Below the pieces are notes generated by a model, which ran no database searches, was not told the origin of the DNA, and was given only the letters and a program-made list of their open reading frames with translations. Shown piece by piece: positions 46,102 to 58,089 of a DNA stretch of 64,000 nucleotides. Positions within the stretch are counted from its first letter, which is position 1. Every line of letters starts with the position of its first letter. The position numbers were made by a program, and so were the translations under genes. The stretch is from NCBI GenBank assembly GCA_013180625.2, contig SNVD02002289.1:744001-808000 (forward strand), in the 5' to 3' direction. Origin of the DNA: Boswellia sacra. Lineage: Eukaryota; Streptophyta; Magnoliopsida; Sapindales; Burseraceae.

Positions 46102-49100
46102 TGTCACAACCCGCACCCAATGTAGTAATATTGCAGCGGAAAAGAACTTGCCAAGGGAACACAGTCGTCGCTATGCCGAAATCCTTCCTTAATCTTTAAC
46201 TGATTGAATACCTGAGGTACACAACAGACTAGTGAGTATGAAACTCAGTAAGCAGCTAGAATTATAAAACTAGCGTAACACTCAAAATAAAACAATAAAT
46301 GGCGATAACCATTTCAGAATATGAATACTATTCAATACTTATTCCATAAATCACTGATTACTGTTAATTTCTTGGTATACAAGCCACCAGTGCCCTGCTA
46401 AGAAATTCAGAAAATTGATTTCACTGTTTAAGGATTGCACCCCTTTATGAGGAAACTGGCACGGCGACACCAAGTTTCTGATTTCCAATCCGTTGCAAAT
46501 TCTAGTTTCGCGCTCTTGCGCCAAGGGAGGGCACGCCTGCGCCAACTCTCTAATTCTCTCTTACTTGAGCCAGTGCAAGTAGCGCTTCAGCACGAAAGGT
46601 ATGGCGCAGCGATACCAATTCTCTGCCTATATCTCTTTAGATCCGCTAAAGATGCACTATTGCACCATTTAATTATGCTCCTACGCCAACCCTGTATCAT
46701 TGGCCATATCCTAGACCAATTACTCCAGTCATATTCCTAATTCCATAAATACCTGTCTATGGGTAATCAAGCATGGCTTTTCCATGTCAAAGCTCATCAC
46801 ATACACCCATTTACATAAACATGTGTCATTTATAATTAAACTTTCCATAAGTCTATCACATACTCATGTGCTCCCATAAACATATAAATCATTCACACAT
46901 GAGTTTCCATAAGCTAGCTATACTGTTCATATGGATATCCATTTCACATAATTTCGGAAGCTTCCACAGTACAGTCACAGATACTTAGGAACAGTGCTCT
47001 CTAATTAAGGTAGGACTTTTTATGTCACAGTCAGTTCCCATATATAGGCCTACCCATGAATCAGCTCAAGGCTAGTCTGACAATCCGGGTGATACCGGGC
47101 CCATGCTACCAAATCTCGTCTAGAGAAACATATGGTTCAAACCTCCCCTCAAGCCATAGGGATACGAAACAGTACAGATACATTCAGAGGCCTACCCATG
47201 AAATAGCTCAAGGCTAGTCTGACAATCCGGGTGATACCGGGCTCATGCTACCGAATCTCATCTAGAGAAACACATGGTCCAGACCTCCCCTAAAGCCATG
47301 GGAGTATGTAACAGTACGGATACATTCAGATGCCTACACTTGAAATAGCTCGAGGCTAGTCTGACAATCCGGGTGATATCGGGCCTATGCTACCGAATCT
47401 CGTCTAGAGAAACACATGGTCCAGACCTCCCCTCAAGCTATGAGAGCCAAGTATCCTAAGTTGTGGCATGCCATTCACATATCAGTTTTCACATTCAATC
47501 ACATAAGTGAAGCTCTATATTAAGCTTTCACTGACATATCACATTTCACATTTCAGTCAGTAACATAAGTGAAGCTCTATATTAAGCTTTCATTCACATA
47601 TCACATTTCACATTTCACATTTTATTCACATAAGTGAAGCTCTTTATATCAAGCTTCTAACCCAATCACAACTTATCACAATTCATTCATCATAATGCTA
47701 GCATTTAACGGTATCACATTTCACATTCAACATTCAATATATTCCCATGGGCTTGGCATGTAATTTCAAATTCATAACACATCACATAGTGATGCATGCC
47801 TTCACACACCAAAATATTGTCGTTCGCTTTCATAATTGAGGTTCTACGTAGGCTTCTCACTAATCACATATACATTCATAAATACAATAAGCCTACATAT
47901 CTCATAAACACTTATGGATGTGCACAATCCACATATTGGCATCATTCTTACACACATAGAAACCTATTGACTTCTTTATCAGTGTCAACCCTTCCATTAC
48001 TCTTTGGTATATTTCAAACATATCGTTGCACAACTAAGTCCATGTACAATTGGTCTCATTCATTTCCCAGTCATACATATTCAGGGAACTCTAATACACA
48101 TGGTATTTCATAGACATTCATTTGTCATGCCATCCATATGAGGAATTAGTATCCTAGAATGTTTGGCATGTATTTCATTCTTCATATACACACATAGTTT
48201 CATTGGCAATATTATTCAAGCCAAATCACAACAAATTCACATATATGAGGGCACATTCACATTTTTATATCTCACACACATAGAAGTTACACCAACATGT
48301 CAATCACATACACATCAAAGTGTGTGAAATCACACATTTCATAAATCACTATAAACCCCAATCAAATCATTTCCTATATCAAGGTCCATGTATTCATGGC
48401 CCCATACACATTCCATCGACACAACTCACATATATTCACAATCACAATCATTAAACACATTTTATTAATAGTTAATGTCTGTTGTGTCCTCAGAAGGGTC
48501 TAGCTACTTACCTGATTAGCCTCGCCTCTTAATTTCGTTGTCCTGTATTTCTTGACGAGCGGTTGTTTAAAGTTCATCTCTTCTTCTTCTCCTTCCTCTC
48601 TGGTAAACATCGCCATAGTCATGACACACTGATTAGTGTCCATTTAGAAGTTATTAAATCCCTTATAGGTTAACAACAATTCAACCAACCAATAACATCA
48701 TTTATTAAACTCTATCACGCACACATATTGGTTGGATTATTATAATAAGAGATTATTCATTTTCAATCATCACCAAAATTCATGGAAATCAAATAGACAT
48801 ACATATTATAGTCCATGAATTTTATTGAGTCAAAATAAGGTCATTTACCCCTTGAAAATCCTTAATTTCATTCACACAGCAAATCTGTCTGCAGACCTCT
48901 TAACTGAACAGTAAAACTTTGAAGAATTTTATAAAATTATACAATAATCTAATCTCTGCCAAACTTTCCAGTCTACAACTAGACACATATAAGAGTCATT
49001 CCACCAAAAATCATGATTTTCTAAGGAGTTTAAGGCAGTCAGACGGAATTTATTTCACATACTCAGTTTTGGAACTTAACATTCACAGTTCTTCAAGTCC

Positions 49101-49967
49101 AGATTTGAAAAATCATAACAATTCATATACAACTCCAAAAACCATGAAAATTTACATTCTAACAGAAAACATACCCAAGGGTTGTCTTATTAAAAATCAC
49201 AAAATTTTACAAAGATTTTCCCCCTCAAATCGTGTTCATTCCCCCTGCCCTGTTTTAAAACAGGGGAATTCACAATTTCGAACCAGAATTTCAAAAATTC
49301 ATAACAATTCACACACTACGAATTTTCAAGTGTTTCAAAATTCTATAAACTCCTTGAGGTGTCTAGTTTATCATATAAAAATTTCAGAGTCAGCAAACAA
49401 ACATGGAATTTATAGGAATTTTCAGACTTAGCACTATTCAGGAAAACAACTCTGCAGGATTCATACTCATACTTTACTTCTAGCTTCCTAGCATCATCAA
49501 ATCTTTAAATTCTTCCATAATTCAATCTAATTCATGTTTTTCTAGCCATTTAAAGAATATGTCTGACAATAAATATCACAAACAATAATAAACCATCACT
49601 TAATTGCATGGGTATGGCTAGATCTAGATAGAGAGAAGTGAATCCTTACATCTTGGCCTCTTGTTTCCTTTCTCTCTTCTTGATTCCATGGAAAAATTGA
49701 GGGAAAAAGAGGGAGAGAGGGTGCTGGACGTTCCAAGAGAAAGGGGGAAGTAAAATGAATTTTCTAGAGTTATCCCATGCTTTATAGATATACATCACAC
49801 AATCATTTCAATTAAGCCCTCACACTTTCTTAGCTTTTCACTCACACCCTTCCATCTCTCATCTAATTTCATCCCTCTCCATATATATACATACCTCATA
49901 ATATTAATAATACATATTTTTATAATATACATGTAAGTCAAACTTACTTAAAATTTGAGGTGTCACA
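46102..49967 (-). mobile_element. Solo LTR, 3.87 kb, probably Ty3/gypsy
   Basis: The insertion has a 5-bp target duplication TTATT (46097-46101 and 49968-49972) and TG...CA ends. Read on the minus strand it starts TGTGACACCTCAAATTTTAA and ends GGGTGCGGGTTGTGACA. The homologous uninterrupted text is at 21539-21555 and 31008-31025. The size, the TGTGACACC start and the lack of any protein domain or second LTR point to a solo LTR left by unequal recombination of a large element, perhaps a Tekay-type chromovirus. The superfamily is inference from end motifs. Confidence 0.82.
47046..47462. repeat. 142-bp tandem repeat, three copies, in the solo LTR
   Basis: Copies start at 47046, 47188 and 47330 with an exact 142-bp period. 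Conserved words are GGCTAGTCTGACAATCCGGG, TGCTACCGAATCTC and CATGGTCCAGACCTCCCC. The flanking 47480-47670 holds a second tandem array built on CACATAAGTGAAGCTCTATA and TTAAGCTTTCA. Confidence 0.9.
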
Positions 49968-49972
49968 TTATT

Positions 49973-50703
49973 ATTGAAAAGAAATAAAGGAGCCAGAGTT
50001 GATGAATTATGATGAGAAAAGCCATCAAATGAAAACACGTTACAAGCTCATTTTTCTTTGCTTTTTTCAAAGTAAAAAGAATCACCATGCCCTGTCTGTC
50101 AGCACCAATGGAAAATAATTACTCTTCAGGAGACCACAAATATTGCGATGAGATGGATAAAAATTGACAAAATTAATAGAGATGATTTGGGGGGTGGTTG
50201 TTAATTTCTATTTACTTTTCTGGGGTCGGGGTTGGTTGGTTGGTGGTGGTGTGGTGTGGGTGGGTGGGGGGCGTTCTGGGGGGGTTGGGGGGTTTTGGGT
50301 GTTGCCAAATGTTAATACCCTTAAGTATAATGGATTGACACTTGAGAATAATTTACATTCTTAATCAATAAATTATTTCTTCTTGGCAGTCGCAGTCTTG
50401 CTCCACTCTCCCCAAAAACCTTCTTAATCTTCTGTGACTTCAGCTGGGTTTTCACCTTCGCTAATTAGGTAGGGGGCTTCAGTAATACCAAAAAATATCC
50501 CAAAAAATATTACTTAATTCACCAGCTTAAAAATTAAAATTAACGAATGGTTGGACTAATATGGTTCTTTTCAATGCGTCATTGTGGTTATATCAATTAA
50601 TTGAAAAGGTCTTCATATACCAAAAAAAATTAATTAAACATGTTTGTTTATGGCAATCCAGAAACAAATAAATATCATGATAAATCAGAAGCTTTGCAAG
50701 AAA
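49973..50703. repeat. Block L, unit 3, right part
   Basis: Continues after the solo LTR with GAAAAGAAATAAAGG, CACGTTACAAGCTCATTTTT and TATCAATTAATTGAAAAGGT. It contains intact versions of the sites hit by copia C (50604-50608) and copia B (50700-50704), which serve as empty-site controls. Confidence 0.85.
50219..50303 (+). repeat. G-rich expansion with quadruplex potential
   Basis: About 85 bp made almost only of G and T with many G runs (for example GTGGGTGGGTGGGGGGCG and TGGGGGGGTTGGGGGGTTTTGGG) on the plus strand. Sister units have only a single GGGGGG here (21815 and 31605 regions), so the tract grew locally in unit 3. Confidence 0.85.
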
Positions 50704-52335
50704 TAACAGAAAATTAATGCAGGAATTTCAACTCCAATTGGATAACCTTATTTATACAACATCATTCAAAGTTTTATAGAGAATCAGATAAACAGAACCG
50801 GGTATATCATCATTAAACCTCTAAACTACTCCCATCTTTCTCTTCATCTGATACATTTATTTCTAAAACCCTTTACAAGAAGCAACAGAGCAACCAAGAA
50901 TCTTGACTCAAATTGGATAACTTTATTTCTAAAGCATCATTCATCCTCATAGATAATATATAACTGATTAGAGTTTATGCAGAGCAGACCAATTCATGAA
51001 TTCATGTCCTAATTAAAACAAATTGCTATTTGAAGGGGGAAAAAATAAGAAGAAATAGAATTTATCTGAGAAAACTTGTAATATATAATAACAGAACGAA
51101 GATATATTATTAACTCAATTTCTCATCTTGCGCTGACAAAAGGTATCAAATAAAGCATAATTTTGATCATGGTGAGTAGGGGCATGAGTTCTGTTTTTCC
51201 CCTCATAAAATAATAAAAATAAAAAATAAAAAATAAAAAAGTCACCTTTCTCTAGATGTATACACTTACAACACGTGTGTTAATCAATAGTGCAACATCA
51301 TAAAGGAAATGTACCTCTGCTTAGATTATTTAATTTTAATGAGATTATTGAACAGAGACTCGAAGAACCTCTGGTTAGGTATTGATTTTAATGAAATTAA
51401 CAAACAGAGTCGAAGATCTCTGGGTATCAAAGTTAATGTAAACAAATAGAGTCGAATAATCGCTTTTGTTTTTGGTTGAGGATGATAATGGGTAAGTAAT
51501 AGCAAGAGTCGACTTGACAATTCTACCGGCCAAAGACAATACAACAATTAATTGTATTAGACTGTAGTCTCATCTTTCCATCATCTGATACATTTATTTC
51601 TAGAACTTTTGACAAGAAACAGCAAAGCAGAGCAAGCAAGAAACACAACCCAAATTCCATAACTTCATTTCTGAAACATCATTCATCGGAAAAAAAGGAT
51701 AGTCACCTTTTCATAAATTTATGGATTTGTGAGTGTATAAATCAACATTATGCCAGATTACAAAGGAAACGGGCAAGACCAAAACTTCCCAGGAAATAAT
51801 TATAGACCAACATGTTTGTCAAAAACCATTTCACGCTTGCAGTTTGCCACACAATTATTGTGGTTCACAAAAAATGTATCGGACAACTAATTAAAGTGAA
51901 TATGAAACACTAGAAGGAAAGAAAAACAGAGAAGTAGAATCCCTTCTTTTGAAAAGATAGGCTCATATAACCTAATTTGCCTTATCGTAGTTCTTATCAA
52001 AGAGTCTAACAACTGACAACCAAAACTCTCTATCTAACCTCGCTTCAAAACATTCACTGAATTCTCAAACTTACTGTTAAAAAAACTGCCGATAAGTTAA
52101 TAGAAGTACAAGTTTATGTAAATTTGTAAACGCCCACATGCATAGAGGCTACATTATATATTGGATTGAGTTGAGAAAATTCTAAAGCAAAATGGGCCTA
52201 AGCTAATTTTAATTTGAACACTGGAGCTGCTCTATTATTAAACATTAATTATATAGCCTCTTATCGTTCAACATAAAAACTTCCCTCAATACTTATATGA
52301 GTCATCATAGTTGGGGAAAGTTCAAAAGCTTTCTC
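50704..52335. repeat. Block R, unit 3
   Basis: The complete copy without the SINE-like insertion and without the unit 2 deletion. It aligns with 27855-29680. No gene is seen. Confidence 0.85.
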
Positions 52336-53670
52336 AAAACCTGAATTAGAAGCAGAAAATAACTAGTTCTCAGTAATAACCACAGTTGGTGCCGTTCTCA
52401 CAATCGTTTCCTGATTGTTTACTCTGTATCGTCGATTGTGGTGATAACAACCATATTGCAATTGAATAAACATATGCGGTTTATGAGAAGAATTCCTAAA
52501 TATTCACTCTGAATTTTCGTTATAATACCTCGAATTTATTGACCATATTGCACCAAAACTTTTGCCTTTCGATTCCTTCTCTCGTAACTGGAGATATTTT
52601 ATCATGTATTTCAGGATAGAGTTGAAAAAAGTTATCTTCATAATGTATCGACCACATTTTTCCAATGTACACAAACCATGTGAAAGTTTTGCCTCACATG
52701 TTAACGAAGAAAAGATTACCCAGCTATGTTGTCAAGAACAAGTGATCAAGTATGATTTTGAATAAAAAATCTATAAATTTTCAAGCAAACAACTGATCAA
52801 GAGAGCCCTTGATAGAATAGAAAAATATGGTATAATTTTTCTCAAAAACCAACCCCTACGAAGGCAATAAATTCTTTTTTGTTGTAAAACTCAGAAATCC
52901 TCATCTTAGTATCTAAGTGAGAATAGTAAATTAGGAATCAAATTGGTTCAATGAAATAATAGAGCTGGTCAATAAAATAGCAATGTTTTATTTTTCGTAT
53001 TGGAAGTGAGAAGCCTATCAAACGCCAGATCTATATTGGGCCTCCTCTCCAAAAGACCAGATCCATCCATGTCTGAGGACCTCACCAGTATCACATCCGG
53101 CCCATACATAGTCGATGAAGTGTGAGTAGTAATGAGTTGGGTTCTCTTAGTAAGAGCAAGTGTTAATTTTCAATATCCAAATAACAGTAATGATCTAACT
53201 TTTATGGAAATTTATTAATTAAAAATCTTTACTGAAATGTAAATTATTAATAAATTAATAGGATTCACATTTATATATTTTAGGTTTCATGCATTTTTTT
53301 TTTGGGTTGTCCTCTATCTCTAGATTGTCATATCTTTCTTCTTTTTTTATATTAATTATTAGGATTGAAAATCCTAAAGTTGTATTGTCATCTTATGAAG
53401 ATTATACCATGCACTCAAGTTGCTAATAAACAAATCAACTAATCCTTAGAAGGATTTATGATGGTTTAATTTTGATTTAGAGTTTAAATTTATTATGGTT
53501 TGGATCATCAACTAACTTTGTTTTAGGATGATGGATTAATGATTCATTTGAATAAACTAAAAATAGTACTGACATAAAAGTGGCAGATTTAGGATCGAAT
53601 TTTTGGAGAGGTTAATTCTTCAAAAGAATTTATTTAAATTAAATAACAAAAAGCCAATAAACTAATTATA
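52336..53670. other. Tail of unit 3 and unique spacer; no gene seen
   Basis: 52815-52905 matches 40375-40470. The rest is A/T-rich apart from a short more balanced stretch near 53020-53110 (ATTGGGCCTCCTCTCC, CCAGATCCATCCATG). The frame at 52562-52765 resembles no known family. Confidence 0.5.
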
Positions 53671-53679
53671 TAATTAAAA

Positions 53680-53960
53680 GGGCTATCACTGACACCCCTA
53701 CTATTTGCTGAAACATCATTGCCCACCCTAGTCTCAAGAGCCCCAGTCATTAATAATTTTTTATTAAAATAAACTGATAATATTATAATACTAGTTATAT
53801 CCTTATCTCTGAACTGAAATGTCATATTTACCTTTTTATATTTTGAAATTTTGGAAGTGGTAGGATTGGGACCTAGTACCTATAGGTTTCAAAACATAAG
53901 CTCTACTACTAAACCAAAGGGATAACTTGATTTTGAGTTAACAAAAAGTTATTTAACCTA
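53680..53960 (+). repeat. MULE left terminal inverted repeat
   Basis: Pairs with 57040-57324 on the opposite strand. Shared blocks include GAAACATCATTGCCCACCC, TATTAAAATAAA, ATATTATAATAC and CCTTATCTCT. The inner border is soft, near GATAACTTGATTTT. Confidence 0.85.
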
Positions 53961-54049
53961 TCAGAATGAAATAATTTGATTTCTTTCTTTTCTTTTTCTT
54001 TTTTTTTTAAGAAAATAAAATAGAAATGGAAACCTAATCAAATTAAAAA

Positions 54050-54300
54050 ATATATATCTATTTGATATAGATTTTATTTTTCCATTTCGATATAGATTTT
54101 ATTTTTTATTTTGATTTATATTTTATTTTCTTTCATTTAGATATAGATTTTATTTTTTATTTTGATATATATTTTTTTTCTTCAATTTGATCTACATTTT
54201 ATTATTTATTTTGATATAGATTTTATTTGCTTTATTTTGATATAGATTTTATTTTCTTCGTTTTGATATAGACTTTATTTTCTTATTTAGATTTGGTTTC
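54050..54300. repeat. Tandem repeat of GATATAGATTTTATTTT
   Basis: Eight or so diverged copies, about 30 bp each, of TTTGATATAGATTTTATTTT with variable T-rich spacers. Pure A/T-rich satellite-like sequence inside the MULE. Confidence 0.85.
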
Positions 54301-54476
54301 TATTTTTTATTTAATTTTCTTAAAAAAATAAAAAAGAAAAAATAATTTTGGTTCGGATTGTTTCATTGGGATTCGAGTTTGATTGCAATTTAGGTATTAT
54401 TAGAATTGAGTTTAGTTGTGGTAGGTTGATTCAGGTGAATGAACCATTGTTTCATTCAAATAGATTAAATAAAGGA

Positions 54477-54575
54477 GAATTTTTAGATCTAGCCTCCATT
54501 TAGGGGCCTTTTTAAAAATACCTTCCAATAAAAAAGTTTTCATGAAATAGCCTCCAAATAGTGCTCTATGAAATA
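54477..54575 (+). repeat. Inner inverted repeat of the MULE, left arm
   Basis: AAGGAGAATTTTTAGATCTA and CCATTTAGGGGCCTTTTTAA are mirrored on the opposite strand at 56930-57035 (GAAGGAAATTTTCAGATCTG, CCATTTGGAGGGCCATTTTA). This may be the end of a second element nested inside the MULE. A clean target duplication was not found. Confidence 0.7.
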
Positions 54576-55329
54576 ATAATCGTACTATTTATTCGACAGT
54601 TCGACAATTTTAAATTATAATTCGACGATGTTGTTCGACGATAACATACCCAAATTCGATGATGGCTCAACATAGTTCGTTCATATTATTCGATGATGAC
54701 ATAACCAAGTTTGACAGTTTGATAGACATTTGACAGTTCCATGAATATTCGACAATATGAAAAGAGTCATCGACTGCAACGAATGCAAACACAACTAAAA
54801 TCAATTTTGATTTCAGTTTTGGCTTATGGTTTCTAGTTTTAATTTCGTTTTTTGTTTTTGGTTTTGGTTTATTGCAGGTGGAAGACGCAAGCACAACCAA
54901 AATCAATTAAATTAAGAAGCCTTTAAGAGAGAGAGATGAAATCAATTCTTGTTAGCCCTAAGGCTACATGATAATTTTGATGATAACAATACACATTGAT
55001 TAATTGAGATTTACTAACATGTTTATTTATGTGCAAGAGTAAGATCATTGAAATAATTTTAAAATCAAGAAGAGGCTTATTAAAATGAAGTGTTGAAGCT
55101 AAGGAGAATACTACATGTTAAAGGCACCAAAGTTTAAGAACAAGGATTGACTCAAGGAATGTGACACATGAGCAATGTTCAATCAATTGGTCATATATAT
55201 CTCTACAAATATCAAAATGACGTGATTCTTGAGCCTTTGGAAAGCTTACTCAATTTATAACATTTCATATTTTTTAATGAAATTCAAATTTCAAGTGCAA
55301 GGTTGTCCAAATCATCATGCAAGTTGAAA

Positions 55330-55900
55330 GACAAATGGAAGCAGCTGACATGAGCACCGAATACTCCTTTGGACATATCTTGAGCTAGAAAAATAAAAAT
55401 GACTTGATTATTATGGCATTGGAAAGATGACTTAATGAAGAACATTTCATATGTTTTGAAAAAATTCAAATTTCAAACAGAAGGTCGGCATAATTGACAT
55501 GCAATTCAGTGGACTGACACAGAGAAGAAAAATCAACTCACATGAGCACCGAATGGTGTTTTGGCCATATCTTAAGATAGAGATATCCAAATTCTTTGAT
55601 TCTTAATGTTTTGGAAAGCTTATTCAAATATTAAGATCTTTTATGTTTTGAAGAAATTCAAATTTCAAACGGAAGGCTGACAGAATTATCATTCAATTTG
55701 GTGGACTGACACAAGAAAGAAAAATCAAGTCACATGAGCACGGAATGGTGTTTTGGCTATATCTTGAGCTACAGATATCCAAATGACTTGATTCTTGATG
55801 TGTTGGAAAGCTTATTCAAATGTGCAAATCTTTTATGTTTTGCAGATTTTCAAATTTCAAACGGAACATTGACAAATATGGAAGACAAGATTACGGTTTT
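55330..55900. repeat. About 190-bp tandem repeat in the solo LTR
   Basis: Roughly three copies keyed by CATGAGCACCGAATGGTGTT, GGCCATATCTT, TTGGAAAGCTTATTCAAAT and TTCAAATTTCAAACGGAA. Starts are near 55345, 55530 and 55725. Confidence 0.8.
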
Positions 55901-56180
55901 TATGGTGGGCAGAAAATTTGGAGTTGGTGTCTTCACTTGATCAAGTTCATCTCATTTGCCTATAAAAGGAGCCCTTCTCCCATGCATTCAACAAGAAGAA
56001 AAGAAGCATCTATCAAGCAAAAAACAAGGGAAATATCAAGTCTAGAGAGCTTTTATATTCTTTATCTACTCTTTGAAGAGAGTTGTACTTTTGTTGTAAA
56101 AATTATCCTTGTTCTTGTATTGTGGTGAGAGTGAGATATTCTTGTAAAGGATAAAAAGTTATCCTTGAGAGAACTTTTTC

Positions 56181-56400
56181 CTTGGTGAGGTTGTTCATCA
56201 AGAAGAACTCTTGGTGTGGTGTTATCAAGGGTTGAAGGAATTTGCCTTGGTGAGGTTGTTCATCAAGAAGAACTCGTGGTGTGGTGTTATCAAGAGTTGA
56301 AGGAAGTTGCCTTGGTGAGGTTGTTCATCAAGAAGAACTCTTGGTGTGGTGTTATCAAGAGTTGGAAGAAAAAGTCTTGGTGAGGTTGTTCATCAAGCAA
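56181..56400. repeat. 65-bp tandem repeat, four copies, in the solo LTR
   Basis: CTTGGTGAGGTTGTTCATCA starts at 56181, 56246, 56311 and 56376, an exact 65-bp period; the last copy is partial. It lies after the TATA box, so it would be transcribed in the LTR leader. Confidence 0.92.
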
Positions 56401-56929
56401 GTTGTAAAGAGTTCTACAACTTAGTGGAAAGCTTAGCTCGTGGAGCTAGGAGCCCGTGGACGTAGGCAAGGTTTGCCGAACCACGTAAATTGAGTTTGCA
56501 CTCTCTCTATCCCTATCCTTTTTACATTAACTTGTACTTGTGATTGTTCTTTATTGCTATTCTCTTGATTGCATTCTATTTTCATCTTCTTCATCTTTAT
56601 TCTCAAAGAAAGAGTTATATAATTTTGATCTTCAAAGAAAAGTTTTACAAATCCGTTTTGATAAATAAAAACCTAATTCACCCCCCCTCTTGGGTTGCCA
56701 TACTTGGGTCAACAATTCTATCTTCGTTTCAGTTTTCATTTTTGGTTTTTGGTTTTGGTTTGTTGTGGTTGGAAGATGCAAGCCATAGAGGTTTTAGTTA
56801 TTTATTTTTGTTTCCAGTTTGTTCCAGTTTGTGATGGAGAGAGTGGATAGAGATGCAAAGAGACGTAGAGTTAAGAGAGAGAATCGCGACGGGAGGGGAA
56901 GGGAGGGAAGGGACAACGACAATTTGAAA

Positions 56930-57035
56930 ATTTCACACCATGGAGGCTGTTAGTCTGAAAACTTTTAACAATAAGGCTATTTTTAAAATGGCCCTCCAAA
57001 TGGGGTCAGATCTGAAAATTTCCTTCAAATAAATT
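56930..57035 (-). repeat. Inner inverted repeat of the MULE, right arm
   Basis: Partner of 54477-54575; see there for the shared words. Confidence 0.7.
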
Positions 57036-57039
57036 TTTT

Positions 57040-57324
57040 GTTCATATAAAATCAAATTATTCATTTAGCTTAGTGGTAAAGGTCACGCTTTGTAAGTTAT
57101 AGTTATTTCAAACCCCAACACTCTCAAATTTTTCAAAATTTTAAAAGATAAAAGAGTAAATATGATATTTCACTTTAGAGATAAGGGCAAAAATGGTATT
57201 ATAATATTAATAATTTATTTTAATAGAAAATTATTAACAGTTGAAGGTTTTGTAATGATTTTTGAAAAACCGGGGTGGGCAATGATGTTTCGGCAAAAAC
57301 TGGGGTGACCAATGATGAGTGCCC
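57040..57324 (-). repeat. MULE right terminal inverted repeat
   Basis: Partner of 53680-53960. It includes AGCTTAGTGGTAAAGG, which looks tRNA-like, but the same words occur inverted in the left repeat, so they belong to the MULE end. Confidence 0.85.
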
Positions 57325-57333
57325 TAATTAAAA

Positions 57334-58089
57334 AAACAAATATAGTATTATTAATCTTAATAATATGTAAAAGAAAAATAAGTACATAATGGTTGTAGTA
57401 ATTAAAGTTATGTCAGTATCACAGCGTATCAAAAAGTAACTTGACATTCTTTTAAATCTAAACAATTATTCATAATTGATTATATGCTAAATTTTATATG
57501 CAAATAAAGGAGTGAGAGACTTTTCTCGTTATATTACTTATGATTCAATAAGGAAATCTAGTTATATATTGAATTCTTTACATAGGAAGTATTAGTTTTC
57601 TATTTAATTAAAATTTTCTAAAAATAATTAATTAATAATATGATAAATAAGTATATGTATGGATCCACTTATTTAAAATATCAACTATGTCCTTACAAAA
57701 AGGAGTTATGTAAAATGTATAAAAAGGTCGAAACAAAAAACTCTAACACTATAGAATCCAATATAATAGAATATTTAAGATTTTATTATTTTTTTCTTTT
57801 ACAATAACGTTAAACTCATTCTCAATAATTACAAAACATATAAATAAATACTTCGTCATTTTTATTTAAATATAAAAGTATTTTAGAAAAACAAAAATTC
57901 ATAATTAGACACAATCTTTGATTAAAAAAGAAAAAAGGTAGAATGATGATAACTATATACATAAATATATAAAAATAAAAAAACAATATAAGTAATATAT
58001 AAACCGATCAAGACCACATTTAATGATGAATTTAATTTATTGATATTAAATATAAATTATTTGATAAAATTTATATAATCTTAAAATTT
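57334..58089. other. No gene seen; A/T-rich
   Basis: Very A/T-rich spacer between the MULE and the PAD4-like fragment. Nothing supportable in any frame. Confidence 0.55.

Larger units (their letters stand above)
54950..56714 (+). mobile_element. Solo LTR, 1.77 kb, probably Ty1/copia SIRE/Maximus
   Basis: TGTTAGCCCTAAGGC to CTTGGGTCAACA, flanked by target duplication ATTCT (54945-54949 and 56715-56719). It contains TATAAAAGGAGCCC at 55961 and ends with CACCCCCCCTCTTGGGTTGC, a motif I associate with SIRE-type LTRs. There is no protein domain and no second LTR. The plus-strand frame at 55820-56128 inside it is not a known protein. Confidence 0.85.
53680..57324. mobile_element. Mutator-like DNA element with long inverted repeats
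   Basis: 3645 bp flanked by a perfect 9-bp duplication TAATTAAAA (53671-53679 and 57325-57333), the signature length of Mutator-like elements. The left end GGGCTATCACTGACACCCC and, inverted, the right end GGGCACTCATC share long blocks such as GAAACATCATTGCCCACCC. The inverted repeats run for about 280 bp. No transposase is seen. The interior holds a second inverted-repeat pair, a tandem repeat and a solo LTR. Confidence 0.92.

Noticed and set aside
47046..47462. Evenly spaced repeats that might be taken for a CRISPR array
   Set aside because: Copies are contiguous with no unique spacers, the context is a plant LTR, and there are no cas genes.
48919..49431. 170-codon plus-strand frame inside the long solo LTR
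   Set aside because: Low-complexity Ser/Asn/His/Ile composition from A/T-rich DNA, no known domain, and it lies within an LTR bounded by a target duplication.
57060..57120. tRNA-like A and B boxes suggesting a SINE
   Set aside because: The same words occur inverted at 53880-53930, so they are part of the MULE terminal inverted repeat.
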